DNA from: CAVTND01 sp963735955
GTDB taxonomy: Bacteria; Pseudomonadota; Gammaproteobacteria; Burkholderiales; Burkholderiaceae_F
Assembly: GCA_963735955.1 (NCBI GenBank)
Contig: CAVTND010000009.1
Coordinates: 186,001 to 250,000, forward strand
Direction: 5' to 3'
Length of the DNA stretch: 64,000 nt
Below the pieces are notes generated by a model. The model did not search any database and was not told the origin of the DNA. It saw nothing but the letters and a program-made list of their open reading frames with translations. The position numbers and the translations under genes were made by a program. Shown here in pieces: positions 55,304-64,000 of the stretch (position 1 is the stretch's first letter; each line of letters begins with the position of its first letter).

Positions 55304-57013
55304 CTACTTCTGGACCAGATACTCGGGTGACGCCATGGTCAGCAACGCGGCGGTATAGACGCGATTGGCAAGACCCGCTGCGGTGGCCGGCGAGATCGAG
55401 TTGACCGCGTCGCGGATCTCGGTTCGCAGCTGTGCAGGCATCGAGCCATACAGCAGGCAGCGATTCATGCGGTCGAGCAGCTGATCGGCGTTCGCCGCAA
55501 CCGCTAGCTCGCTGGTGTAGGCGGCGCGCACATCGCGGCCGATGCCGACGCCGTTGGCCATCACGCCTTGCATGAAATTGGTGTAACCGGCGACCGCGGT
55601 CTCGCCGATGATCTGGAACTCGGGCGCCACCAGGCTGGCGTTCGCGATTCCGGTGTTCGGCGGCACGTAGCCGGGGCGATAGAAGTTGAACACCGAGGGC
55701 GGGCGTAGCGGCTGCTGGCCGAGCGAAAACGACGCACTGTCGAGATTGCGGATCGTCCAATTGCCCGACGCCGACGTCGCGCCGAAGCAACGCGCCCAGT
55801 TCGAAAGACGCAGCACTGGCTCGCGCACCTTGCCCCACTGCGCATCGCCGATCTTGGCCGCATCGCGTGCGTCGGCGTCGACCAGGATTGCGCGCACGAT
55901 GGCCTTCATGTCGCCGCGAACACCGGCGCCGTTGTTGGTGCAGGCGGCGGCGACGCGTCCCACATAGGCCGGACTCGGATTGCTGCTCACCATTCGCTGG
56001 ATCAACTGCTTGCCGATAAAGGGGCAGAGGTTCGAGTGATTGAACAGGCGGTCGAGCGCGATCGTGAGACTGGCCTCGGCCGGAGTGTTGGCAGCGATCG
56101 TCGTGTTCAGGAACTGTTTGGTGCCGGTCTCGTGATACTGCGGATAGGCTTGCATCGGCCGCAGGATGCGGTCCGGATAGGTGGCCGCGATGTTGCCGTT
56201 GAACGCAGCGTTTGAGGTGGTCGGCGCGGCCCAGCTCCAGCCGGTGAACACACGCGCCAGGCCGGTGATGTCGGCGTTGGAGTAAGTCTCGACGGGGGCG
56301 TTGTTGACCAGCTTCGGTGTGCCGTCGAGATTCAGCTCTAGCAGCCCGATCGTGAAGAGCTGCATGATCTCGCGCGCATAGTTCTCGTCGGGCACGCTGC
56401 CGGTCGTGACGTTCGCCTTCTGATTGCGCAGGTGCGACAGGTACAGGCCCATCATCGGACTGGTCGACACCACCTCGATCAGGGCGCGGTAATTGCCGAA
56501 GGCGTGCTCGCCCAGCAGGTCTATGTAGTTGGCATGTCCGTCTGCGGCATTGGCGATGACTGCGCTTTCCGCCGACACAACGACGATCTGCGACAGCGCG
56601 AACTTCACCCGTTGACGCAGTTGATCGGGCGCCGGGATCGCCTGCTGCCAGAACGAGTCCTGCACGAAATTGAAGTTGGCGCCGAAATTCAGCACGTTGT
56701 AGTTGGCCTGCACGTAGGGCAAATGCTTGGCGGGAGCCATGGCGAATTGCTCGTCGATCCAGGCCGAATAGCCAATCGACTGAACGTGCGCGATGTCGGC
56801 ATCGGTCGGCCCGAAGCTCGCCTGAGTGAGGAAGCGCGCCGCATCATCGGCACTCAGGTTTGCGGGTGGAGGCGCAGGAGTTGGTGCCGGCGCGGGCGGC
56901 GATCCACCGCCTCCACCTCCACAGGCCGCCATTCCGCCGGTCAGCGCAGCTGCGAACAGCGCACGCGCTGCGCCTGCGCTCAGGCTTCTTGAAATATCAC
57001 TGCAATTGAACAT
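55304..57013 (-). CDS. DUF1800 lipoprotein
   Basis: The product is 569 aa. The signal peptide ends in GGMAAC, a lipobox, followed by a Gly run and a Pro/Ala linker. The DUF1800 domain begins ARFLTQASFGPTDADIAHV and includes NYAREIMQLFTIGL, DITGLARVFTGW and RPPSVFNFYRPGY. DUF1800 and DUF1501 genes form a conserved pair of unknown function in many proteobacteria, probably acting outside the inner membrane. Confidence 0.87.
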   Translation of the reverse strand: MFNCSDISRSLSAGAARALFAAALTGGMAACGGGGGGSPPAPAPTPAPPPANLSADDAARFLTQASFGPTDADIAHVQSIGYSAWIDEQFAMAPAKHLPYVQANYNVLNFGANFNFVQDSFWQQAIPAPDQLRQRVKFALSQIVVVSAESAVIANAADGHANYIDLLGEHAFGNYRALIEVVSTSPMMGLYLSHLRNQKANVTTGSVPDENYAREIMQLFTIGLLELNLDGTPKLVNNAPVETYSNADITGLARVFTGWSWAAPTTSNAAFNGNIAATYPDRILRPMQAYPQYHETGTKQFLNTTIAANTPAEASLTIALDRLFNHSNLCPFIGKQLIQRMVSSNPSPAYVGRVAAACTNNGAGVRGDMKAIVRAILVDADARDAAKIGDAQWGKVREPVLRLSNWARCFGATSASGNWTIRNLDSASFSLGQQPLRPPSVFNFYRPGYVPPNTGIANASLVAPEFQIIGETAVAGYTNFMQGVMANGVGIGRDVRAAYTSELAVAANADQLLDRMNRCLLYGSMPAQLRTEIRDAVNSISPATAAGLANRVYTAALLTMASPEYLVQK

Positions 57014-57327
57014 GGTGTGCTCCGCGACTCGAAGCTGATTCGGAAATTCGTGATGCCGGGCACTGTGCCGAGGTCTGAGCCGCGGCGAAAGAACGGTTAC
57101 AACCCGAAACGCTGTGTAAGAAAGGTCGGTCGATCAGTGGTGTGATGAGCAGCATTGCCGGTCGTCGAGACCGGATCCGGCCGTCGGTCGCGTTTGACTC
57201 AAGCCCGCGTCGACGTCGCCGATATCGCCTGTGCCGCGTCAACCACCTGGATTCGCGGGATTCGTGGAATGCGTCCGGTCGCTCGATTTCGGTATCGTTC
57301 CGCTTTCCGCGTTTGCGTTCGCCCCCG
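57014..57327. other. 314-bp divergent intergenic region
   Basis: It lies between the DUF1800 gene and the M3 peptidase and must hold both promoters. The plus-strand frame is open from 57142 into the peptidase, but its translation is Arg/Ser-rich and unlike the family. I see no RNA gene or repeat in it. Confidence 0.4.
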
Positions 57328-59379
57328 ATGAATCCGTTGCTCGAGACCTGGTCCGCACCCTTTGGCCTGCCGCCGTTTGCCGCTGTAAAGCCGGAACACT
57401 TTTCTCCGGCGTTTGCGCAGGCTCTCGCCGATCACGATGCCGAGATCGCCCGCATCGCCGGACAGGCGGAGCCGCCCAATTTCAACAATACGGTCAGGGC
57501 ACTCGATGTCAGCGGCAGGCTGCTCGCGCGCATCGAGAATCTTTTTTACAACCTGTGTTCGTCGGAATCGTCGCCCGCGTTGCAGGCTGTCGAGCGGGAA
57601 ATGTCCCCCAGACTGGCCGCGCATGAGAGCGCGATCTTCCTCAATCAGAAGCTGTTTGAACGCATCGAGACGCTGCACCGGGGCCGTGACGTACTCGGGC
57701 TCTCGGCCGAGGCCCGGCGATTGCTTGAACGCACGCATCTGGACTTCGTGCTGGCCGGTGCGCAACTTCCGCCCGCAGCCAAGCAGCGCTTTGGCGAGAT
57801 CGTGGAACGGCTGGCCAAGCTGCAGACGCAGTTCTCGCAGAATGTTCTGGCCGACGAAGCGAACTGGGTGCTGTGGCTGCAACCCGAGGCCGATCTGGCA
57901 GGTCTGCCACCCTCCGTGCGCGCGGCCGCGAAGGAAGCCGCACAGCAGCACGGCCGTGCCGATGCCTGGGCGATTACTTTGTCGCGTTCGCTGGTCGTCC
58001 CATTTCTGACCTGTTCGGACCGGCGTGATCTGCGCGAGCAGGCATTCAAGGCCTGGACCCGGCGCGGCGAGCACGACGGAGAACACGACAACCGTCCGGT
58101 TGCGCGCGAGATCCTCGCGCTGCGCCACGAGCAGTCGCGGTTGATGGGGTATGCGAGCTTTGCCGACTACGCGCTGGTGGATCGCATGGCCGGCTCGCCG
58201 GCCGCGGTAGCAGGCCTGCTCGCCGAAGTCTGGGGCCCGGCTCGTGCGCGGGCCGCTGCTGAGTGCGATGCGCTGGCAGCACTCGCCGCTTCGCGCGGCG
58301 AGTCAATCACGATCGAACCCTGGGACTGGCGCTACTACGCCGAAAAAGTTCGACAGGTGCGCTATTCGATCGACGACGCCCAGGTCAAGCCCTTTTTCCC
58401 GCTCGAGCGCGTCGTCGAGGCCGCGTTCGACTGTGCGCATCGCCTGTTTGGCATTCGCTTTGTCGCCCGGCCTGATCTGCCGGCCTATCACCCTGACGTC
58501 AAGGTCTACGAAGTGCGCGGCGCGGGTGATGCGGTGATCGGCGTATTCCTGCACGACAACTTTGCGCGGCCGACCAAGCGCGGCGGCGCGTGGATGAGCG
58601 CCTACCGGATGCAGTCGAAGGTGGCCGGCGAAGTCACGCCGATCATCGTCAACAACAACAACTTCGCCAAGGGCGCACCGGGTGAACCAACCCTGCTGTC
58701 GCTGGACGATGCGCGCACCCTGTTCCACGAATTCGGACACGGCCTGCATGGCCTGCTCTCGCAGGTCACCTACGAGCGGCTGTCGGGCACGCGCGTGCTG
58801 CGGGATTTCGTCGAGCTGCCGTCGCAGATCTTCGAGCATTGGCTGCTCGAGCCCGCGGTGCTGAAGCGCCACGCGCGCCACTATCAGACCGGCGCGGTGA
58901 TCCCGGACGAACTGATCGAGCGCATGAAGGAAGCGCAGCGCTTCAATCAGGGTTTCGAGGCAGTCGAGTACACGGCCTGTGCGCTTATCGACATGGCGCT
59001 GCATACGCAGACTTCACCGGACGGCACCGACATCACCGCATTCGAACAGGCGGAGCTGGAACGCATCGGCATGCCGCGCGAGATCGTCCTGCGGCACCGC
59101 CTGCCGCACTTTTTGCATTTGTTCGCGAGCAGCGGCTATGCCGCCGGCTACTACGTCTACCTGTGGGCCGAAGTGCTCGATGCCGACGGTTTCGATGCCT
59201 TCGTCGAGGCGGGCGATCCGTTTGATCCCGCAGTGGCCGAGCGTCTGCGCTGTCACATCTACTCGGCTGGCGATACGGTCGAGCCCGCGGTCACCTATCG
59301 CGCCTTCCGCGGCCGCGATGCTTCGGTGATGCCAATGCTGACCAAGCGTGGACTGATCGAACGACCCGTCAACGCCTGA
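57328..59379 (+). CDS. prlC: M3-family oligopeptidase (PrlC/oligopeptidase A)
   Basis: The product is about 683 aa from the ATG at 57328 (MNPLLETWSAPFGLPPF), the normal family start. The zinc motif HEFGH is at residues 467-471 in FHEFGHGLHGLLS. The N-terminal helical lid and the C-terminal HFLHLFASSGYAAGYYVYLWAEVL are typical. It degrades short peptides in the cytoplasm, including cleaved signal peptides. The 3' end overlaps the convergent MFS gene by 11 bp. Confidence 0.9.
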   Translation: MNPLLETWSAPFGLPPFAAVKPEHFSPAFAQALADHDAEIARIAGQAEPPNFNNTVRALDVSGRLLARIENLFYNLCSSESSPALQAVEREMSPRLAAHESAIFLNQKLFERIETLHRGRDVLGLSAEARRLLERTHLDFVLAGAQLPPAAKQRFGEIVERLAKLQTQFSQNVLADEANWVLWLQPEADLAGLPPSVRAAAKEAAQQHGRADAWAITLSRSLVVPFLTCSDRRDLREQAFKAWTRRGEHDGEHDNRPVAREILALRHEQSRLMGYASFADYALVDRMAGSPAAVAGLLAEVWGPARARAAAECDALAALAASRGESITIEPWDWRYYAEKVRQVRYSIDDAQVKPFFPLERVVEAAFDCAHRLFGIRFVARPDLPAYHPDVKVYEVRGAGDAVIGVFLHDNFARPTKRGGAWMSAYRMQSKVAGEVTPIIVNNNNFAKGAPGEPTLLSLDDARTLFHEFGHGLHGLLSQVTYERLSGTRVLRDFVELPSQIFEHWLLEPAVLKRHARHYQTGAVIPDELIERMKEAQRFNQGFEAVEYTACALIDMALHTQTSPDGTDITAFEQAELERIGMPREIVLRHRLPHFLHLFASSGYAAGYYVYLWAEVLDADGFDAFVEAGDPFDPAVAERLRCHIYSAGDTVEPAVTYRAFRGRDASVMPMLTKRGLIERPVNA

Positions 59380-60586
59380 ACCTTGCGAACGGTTTTCGCA
59401 TCAGGATGGCCGCCAGCGCCAAGGCGCTGAATGTTGCGCCGGCGATAAACGTCATTCCGGCGCCGAAGCCATCCCACAAGAGCCCGGCGAGCGCGCTCGC
59501 GGCCAGCATCGCTAGCCCGGCCACCAGGTTGAAGAATCCATAGGCCGTGCCACGCAGGTCGGTGGGCGCGGCATCGGCCACCATCGTGGCCAGCAAGCCT
59601 TGCGTCATGCCCATGTGCAGGCCCCAGAGCGTGATGCCCGCCCAGACCCAGGTCCAGTGATTGCTGTGAGCCAATGCAAGATCGGCGGCGATCAGAACCA
59701 CGAGTCCCAGAGCAAGCAGTTTTCCGTGACTGACTCGATCGGACAGCTTGCCGAACGGATAGGCGGCGAGCGCGTAAACGAGGTTCATGCCGACCAGCAC
59801 CATTGGCGCGAGCGCAATCGACAGACCGCCCTCGTGGGCGCGCAGGATCAGGAATGCTTCGCTGAAGCGCGCCAGCGTGAACACTGCGCCGATCGCGACT
59901 ACCCACCAGTAGGCGCCGGAAAGTCGCCGCAACTGTTCACGCTTGATCGGGTTGACGCCGCGAATGCCTGCCGGCCTGTCCGGCTCCTGCACGCCGACGA
60001 TCAGCAAGGCAACCGCGAGGAACGCCGGGATAACTGCCACCCAGAAGACAGCGCGAAAATCGTTCGCCCAAGCAAGCATCAAGCCGATTGCGAGTAGTGG
60101 GCCGAGAAATGCGCCCACGGTGTCGAGTGACTGGCGCAATCCGAAGGCGGCGCCGCGCACCGCCGGCGGCGTGATGTCGGCGACCAGCGCATCGCGCGGC
60201 GCGCCGCGAATGCCCTTGCCGACCCGATCGATCAGGCGCGCGCCGAGCACCAGACCGGAGCTCGTGGCGAGCGCGAAAATCGGTTTGGAAATTGCGCCGA
60301 GCCCATAGCCGAACACGGCCAGGGGCTTGCGCTTGCCCCAGTAGTCGCTGAGCACACCGGAAAAAACCTTGACGATCAGGGCGGTGGCTTCCGCTGCGCC
60401 TTCAACCAGCCCCACCATGAAGGCACTGGCACCGAGGCTGGTCACCATGAAAACCGGCAGCAGGCTATGGATCAGTTCCGACGACACGTCCATCAGAAGG
60501 CTGACAAAACCAAGCGCCCAGATCGCTGCCGGGATGCGAACTGTGTCGGCGGGCACGATCTTGACGGGAGGCAGGCCGGATTTCAC
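59369..60586 (-). CDS. MFS transporter
   Basis: The product is 405 aa with about 12 membrane helices and starts with GTG. The MFS loop motif appears as GVLSDYWGKRKPLAVFG between helices 2 and 3, and a second as GKLSDRVSHGKLLALG between 8 and 9. DRVGKGIRGAPRDALVAD is shared with a proteobacterial subgroup of unknown substrate. It is divergent from the dehalogenase-like gene. Confidence 0.88.
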   Translation of the reverse strand: MKSGLPPVKIVPADTVRIPAAIWALGFVSLLMDVSSELIHSLLPVFMVTSLGASAFMVGLVEGAAEATALIVKVFSGVLSDYWGKRKPLAVFGYGLGAISKPIFALATSSGLVLGARLIDRVGKGIRGAPRDALVADITPPAVRGAAFGLRQSLDTVGAFLGPLLAIGLMLAWANDFRAVFWVAVIPAFLAVALLIVGVQEPDRPAGIRGVNPIKREQLRRLSGAYWWVVAIGAVFTLARFSEAFLILRAHEGGLSIALAPMVLVGMNLVYALAAYPFGKLSDRVSHGKLLALGLVVLIAADLALAHSNHWTWVWAGITLWGLHMGMTQGLLATMVADAAPTDLRGTAYGFFNLVAGLAMLAASALAGLLWDGFGAGMTFIAGATFSALALAAILMRKPFARFRR

Positions 60587-60748
60587 AGATCAAACTTCAT
60601 TCAGTCCTCGCGCGTTTTCGGTAGTTCGCGTGTTGGTGTTGTGTGCGAAATGTCGGACCATTGCCCAGAGACAAGCACTGTGGCCGCAGCGAAGCTATCC
60701 CTGATGCATTATCGCGGTGCCACGCCGTTACAGCATCAGTCCGTACCG

Positions 60749-61642
60749 ATGAAGATCCTTCGCACTCCTGAAACTCGATTCGAGAGTCTGCCCGACTACC
60801 CGTTCGCGCCGCACTACCACGACGTCGCGCCGGGCCTGCGCCTGCACTATGTCGACGAAGGCCCGCGCGCCGCCGCACCGGTGCTCATGCTGCACGGCGA
60901 ACCCTCGTGGTCCTACCTGTACCGGCACATGATTCCGCCGGTCGTTGCGGCTGGTTTGCGCGTGCTGGCGCCGGACCTGATCGGCTTCGGAAAATCAGAC
61001 AAGCCGGGAGCGCGCAGTGACTACAGCTATGCCGGACACGTGGCCTGGATCCGGCACTGGCTGGAAGCGCTGGACTTGAAGTCGATCACGCTGGTCTGCC
61101 AGGACTGGGGTTCCCTTATCGGACTGCGGCTCGCGGCAGAAATCCCGGAGCGCTTCGCGTGCATCCTGATCGGCAACGGTGGCTTGCCGATCGGAGCAGG
61201 ACGCTTGCCAAAGGCGTTTCTTGCGTGGCGAAAGTTTGCGACCTGGAGCCCGTGGTTTCCGATCGGCCGTATCGTGCAGTCAGGCACGCGACGCCGTATG
61301 AGCCGCGCCGAAATCGCCGCCTACGATGCGCCGTTTCCTTCCGCCGCCTACAAGGCAGGCGCGCGCGCGCTTCCAGGCCTGGTCCCGATCACGCCCGACG
61401 ATCCCGCAGTTGAGGCGAATCGGCACGCCTGGCAGGTGCTGGAGCACTGGACCAAACCCTTCATCTGCTGCTTCAGCGATCGCGACCCGATAACACGCGG
61501 TTTCGATCGTCGATTCCGCGAACGCATTCCCGGCGCGCGGCACACCGGGCACGTGACGCTGCATGGCGGGCATTTCATTCAGGAAGACGATCCGCAGCGT
61601 TTTGCGGCGCTGATCATTGAAGCGTGCAAGCGGCCAGCCTGA
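60749..61642 (+). CDS. dhmA: Haloalkane dehalogenase-like alpha/beta hydrolase (HLD-I type)
   Basis: The product is 297 aa from the ATG at 60749. HGEPSWSYLYRHM forms the oxyanion region. The nucleophile is D119 followed by the halide-binding W120 in VCQDWGSLIG. The acid is D244 or D246 in FSDRDPITRG and the base is H275 in GGHFIQED. These match haloalkane dehalogenases of subfamily I, which hydrolyse carbon-halogen bonds, rather than epoxide hydrolases (which keep DWG but need two tyrosines). The natural substrate is unknown. The symbol follows usual naming and is tentative. Confidence 0.82.
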   Translation: MKILRTPETRFESLPDYPFAPHYHDVAPGLRLHYVDEGPRAAAPVLMLHGEPSWSYLYRHMIPPVVAAGLRVLAPDLIGFGKSDKPGARSDYSYAGHVAWIRHWLEALDLKSITLVCQDWGSLIGLRLAAEIPERFACILIGNGGLPIGAGRLPKAFLAWRKFATWSPWFPIGRIVQSGTRRRMSRAEIAAYDAPFPSAAYKAGARALPGLVPITPDDPAVEANRHAWQVLEHWTKPFICCFSDRDPITRGFDRRFRERIPGARHTGHVTLHGGHFIQEDDPQRFAALIIEACKRPA

Positions 61643-61655
61643 GTCTTTTCTGTAC

Positions 61656-62825
61656 TCAGGGACAGGGAAGCTTGCCTGCGCGGCCTGGACGGCGCTCGCC
61701 ATCGGCGTCGGTCAGTGTCGCGAGAAAGGCCACGAGGTCGGCGACCTCGGAGTTGTTCAGCGTCCGCGAAGTTTTTTGGCGTGTTGACTTCGCGTGCTGC
61801 GTGACGACGGCGGTCAGCGTTTCCAGGCGCCCGTTGTGCATGTACGGTCCCGTGACGGCGACGTTGCGCAGTCCGGGCGTGCGGAACTCGCCGACGCGCC
61901 GGCCGTCATCACGAGCGAGTTGCGTCGCGACCGCATTGGCACGCGTGCTGTCGTCGTTGTAGACGCCCATCAGGTTGAAGCGACTGGAGAGCAAGGCCTC
62001 TGTCCCCTCGGAGCGACCGGTGTCGCGTCGTGCCGGAGCGACCGGCGGTGGTGCACCGGTGTCATGGAAATTGCCATCGGAGAACGCAGGGCCGCTGTGG
62101 CAAGAACTGCACTGGCCACGCCCAATGAACAGCAGCAGGCCGCGTTGCGCTGCCACCGGATAGGGCGCAGAAGCTGCATCGCCGCGCGCCAAAGCATCGC
62201 GGTAGTCGTCGAACGGCGTGCGGCCCGTCACCAGGGTTTCCTCGTAGGCGGCGAGCGCCTTGGCGACATTGACCAAAGTGCGCTCGTCATCGCCGGCCGG
62301 CGAGGCGCCGAACACGCGTTGATAGCACTGCGCCAGTTCCTCGTCGCGACGAAACAGCTTGGCCACGCTCGCGGGGCTGCCGTTGAACTCGCGTTCATCG
62401 AGGATCGGTCGCAGGCTCGCCATCCAAACGCTGTCGCTCGAGCCGCCCCAGCCGTAGAACTTGTGTTGGCGCAAATTGGCAAGCGCAATCGTATTGCGAT
62501 CAAGATCGGCGAGCCCATGGCCGCGCGCCTTCAGGTCAGCGAAGGCCCGGTCGGGCTGATGGCAACTGACGCAAGCGATGTAGCCGATCGGCGACATGCG
62601 CGGATCAAAGAACAGTTGTCGCCCGAGTTCGATCGCAAGCGGATTGCCGGAGACCCGGTTGCCAGGATCGCGCACGACCGGTGGTGGCCATGGACCATGG
62701 CTGAGGATCGCCTCGACCTGGGCGCGCGATGCGGTTGGCGCAGGCTGGGAAAGCGCGGTTGGCGGCAGCCAGACCGCGATCGCGGCGAGAAGCCACGTTC
62801 CGCAACAGGGCACGAAGCGCGACAT
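61656..62825 (-). CDS. Di-heme cytochrome c peroxidase/MauG-family protein
   Basis: The product is about 389 aa from the ATG at 62825, with a signal peptide ending near TALSQ. Heme sites are CVSCH in IACVSCHQPD and CSSCH in GQCSSCHSGP. The C-terminal part has FRTPGLRNVAVTGPYMHNGRLETL, the axial Met/Tyr region. It acts on peroxide or a protein substrate in the periplasm. It is shorter than and distinct from the di-heme lipoprotein at 15261. It is convergent with the dehalogenase-like gene. Confidence 0.88.
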   Translation of the reverse strand: MSRFVPCCGTWLLAAIAVWLPPTALSQPAPTASRAQVEAILSHGPWPPPVVRDPGNRVSGNPLAIELGRQLFFDPRMSPIGYIACVSCHQPDRAFADLKARGHGLADLDRNTIALANLRQHKFYGWGGSSDSVWMASLRPILDEREFNGSPASVAKLFRRDEELAQCYQRVFGASPAGDDERTLVNVAKALAAYEETLVTGRTPFDDYRDALARGDAASAPYPVAAQRGLLLFIGRGQCSSCHSGPAFSDGNFHDTGAPPPVAPARRDTGRSEGTEALLSSRFNLMGVYNDDSTRANAVATQLARDDGRRVGEFRTPGLRNVAVTGPYMHNGRLETLTAVVTQHAKSTRQKTSRTLNNSEVADLVAFLATLTDADGERRPGRAGKLPCP

Positions 62826-62939
62826 CGATACCAGGTTTCCGAGTGATTCAGGCATCCAGCACTCAAGGATGATGTTACGCCGCGAGGGTGCGTACTGCGC
62901 GTGGCATCATGCGAGCGCTGAGCAATCTGTAGAGCAGCC

Positions 62940-64000
62940 ATGAATCCGTTACGCGTGATCTGCACATCGACATTTGCGCTGTCACTCTTGCTGGCCGGTT
63001 GCGCCACACGTCCAGTCAACCCGCCGATCAAGTCGGTCGATGCGAACTCCGGGTACATGTTTCAGACGCGCCAGAAGCATTTCAAGAACCCGGACAACCT
63101 CATCATTCTCGCCTTTTCCGGAGGCGGCACTCGCGCGGCCGCGTTCTCCTACGGGGTTCTCGAGTTCCTCCGGAATACCGAGGTCGTGGCGCCAAACGGA
63201 GCCAAGCTTCGCCTGCTCGACTCGGTCGATGTCATCACCGGAGTGTCGGGCGGCAGCTTCACGGCGCTGGCCTACGGCCTCTACGGCGACAAGCTGTTCG
63301 TCGACTACGAGCAGCGCTTCCTCAAGCGCAACGTCCAGGGTGAACTGCTCGCCCGCTCCATCAATCCTGTCTACTGGGGAGACCTGTTGTCGACGGGCTG
63401 GGGCCGTTCCGAACTGGCGGCCAACTATTACGACGAGATCCTGTTCAACGGGGCGACCTTCGGCGACCTCGACCGCGGCAACGGCCCGATGATCATGGCG
63501 TCGGCCACTGACATCTCTACCGGAGGCCGGGTGACCTTTACCCAGAACATATTCAACGTCCTTTGCTCAGATCTGAATGCCGTGCGGCTGTCCCGCGCCG
63601 CCGCGGCATCGTCCGCCGTCCCGGTGGTGCTATCCACCGTCACACTCAACAACTATGGCGGCACCTGCAACTTCATCTTTCCGCCCTGGGTCAAGATGTT
63701 CACCCAGTCCGAAAACCCGCCAAGGCCTGCGGCGCGCGCGATACGCGAACTGAAGGAAGCTGAAAGCTACCTCGACAGCACCAAACGCCCGTATGTTCAC
63801 CTCGTCGACGGCGGCGTGTCCGACAACGTGGGGATGCGCGGTGTGCTCGATGCGCTGCAGTTCCTCGAGGCCTTGTACATCGCCGGCATACCCACACCGC
63901 TCGACCATGTGAAAAGAATCATCGTCATCGTCGTCAATTCGCTGTCGTCGCCTCCAATTGACTGGGACAAATCGGAGCAGGGGCCCGGCGTGGTGGACGT
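62940..64000 (+). CDS. Patatin-like phospholipase lipoprotein (cut by the window end)
   Basis: At least 353 residues are visible and the frame is open at the edge. The signal peptide ends in LLLAGC, a lipobox at Cys21. The patatin oxyanion loop is GGGTRAA (61-67), the nucleophile is S103 in GVSGGS, and the catalytic aspartate is in VDGGVSDNVG. All catalytic parts are present. It would hydrolyse lipids at the envelope. The start ATG at 62940 gives a perfect signal peptide. Confidence 0.88.
   Translation, partial: MNPLRVICTSTFALSLLLAGCATRPVNPPIKSVDANSGYMFQTRQKHFKNPDNLIILAFSGGGTRAAAFSYGVLEFLRNTEVVAPNGAKLRLLDSVDVITGVSGGSFTALAYGLYGDKLFVDYEQRFLKRNVQGELLARSINPVYWGDLLSTGWGRSELAANYYDEILFNGATFGDLDRGNGPMIMASATDISTGGRVTFTQNIFNVLCSDLNAVRLSRAAAASSAVPVVLSTVTLNNYGGTCNFIFPPWVKMFTQSENPPRPAARAIRELKEAESYLDSTKRPYVHLVDGGVSDNVGMRGVLDALQFLEALYIAGIPTPLDHVKRIIVIVVNSLSSPPIDWDKSEQGPGVVD

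Noticed and set aside
54146..55330. Plus-strand open frame (394 aa) opposite the DUF1501 gene
   Set aside because: It is Arg/Gly-rich shadow sequence opposite a gene with conserved family motifs.
1..64000. tRNA, rRNA or CRISPR features
   Set aside because: No cloverleaf-like segments, rRNA sequence or regularly spaced repeats were seen on reading through; a covariance search would be needed to exclude small RNAs.

Overview
The window is 64 kb of GC-rich DNA packed with protein-coding genes and without visible rRNA, tRNA or CRISPR arrays. It most likely comes from a betaproteobacterium near the Burkholderiales. The grounds are the gene order argS / SPOR protein / dsbA / short-chain dehydrogenase, a PhaM-type polyhydroxyalkanoate granule protein, a fused indolepyruvate ferredoxin oxidoreductase and a LiuR / isovaleryl-CoA dehydrogenase pair. 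That placement is inference from gene content.

Region 1 (68-12108, all on the minus strand) reads as one operon of about 12 kb. From its promoter it encodes a glycerol-type ABC importer (binding protein, two permeases, a DUF2160 small membrane protein, two ATPases). Next come the PEP-dependent dihydroxyacetone kinase genes dhaL and dhaM with separate HPr and enzyme I genes, a small helix-turn-helix-like protein and dhaK. A thioesterase and an ASCH-GNAT fusion close it. Uptake and PEP-driven phosphorylation of a C3 polyol or ketose such as dihydroxyacetone is the likely job. Region 2 (12229-13490) is isovaleryl-CoA dehydrogenase with a LiuR-type operator.

Region 3 (13551-21765) holds a DUF4870-like membrane gene, then about 5.6 kb with an ECF sigma factor, a di-heme lipoprotein and a membrane Ser/Thr kinase, then recQ. 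About 300 bp at the membrane-gene/recQ junction is present on both sides of the 5.6-kb block as diverged direct repeats, and the second copy is a broken gene. Region 4 (21809-28635) has a K+-channel-like protein, liuR, a MITE-like element lodged between liuR and its likely operator, an MBL hydrolase, a cystathionine beta-lyase-like enzyme, a corrinoid-type binding protein, an SDR, DsbA and a SPOR protein.

Region 5 (28635-42453) has argS, an unrecognised exported protein, a VOC protein, a prolyl oligopeptidase, an asparaginase, a ferritin-like protein with a divergent TetR regulator, folE2, an exported glutathione peroxidase, an SDR, PhaM and a DUF3108 protein whose stop codon lies in a second short inverted-repeat element. 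Region 6 (42482-64000) has the indolepyruvate oxidoreductase, M13, M48 and M3 metallopeptidases, a Baeyer-Villiger monooxygenase / hydroxyacyl-CoA dehydrogenase / AraC group, a DUF1800-DUF1501 pair, an MFS transporter, a haloalkane dehalogenase-like enzyme, a second di-heme peroxidase and a patatin lipoprotein cut by the window end.

At least nine single-base reading-frame breaks hit otherwise well-conserved genes, several at short C or G runs. This looks more like residual sequencing or assembly error than nine real pseudogenes. I give full gene spans and mark each break.
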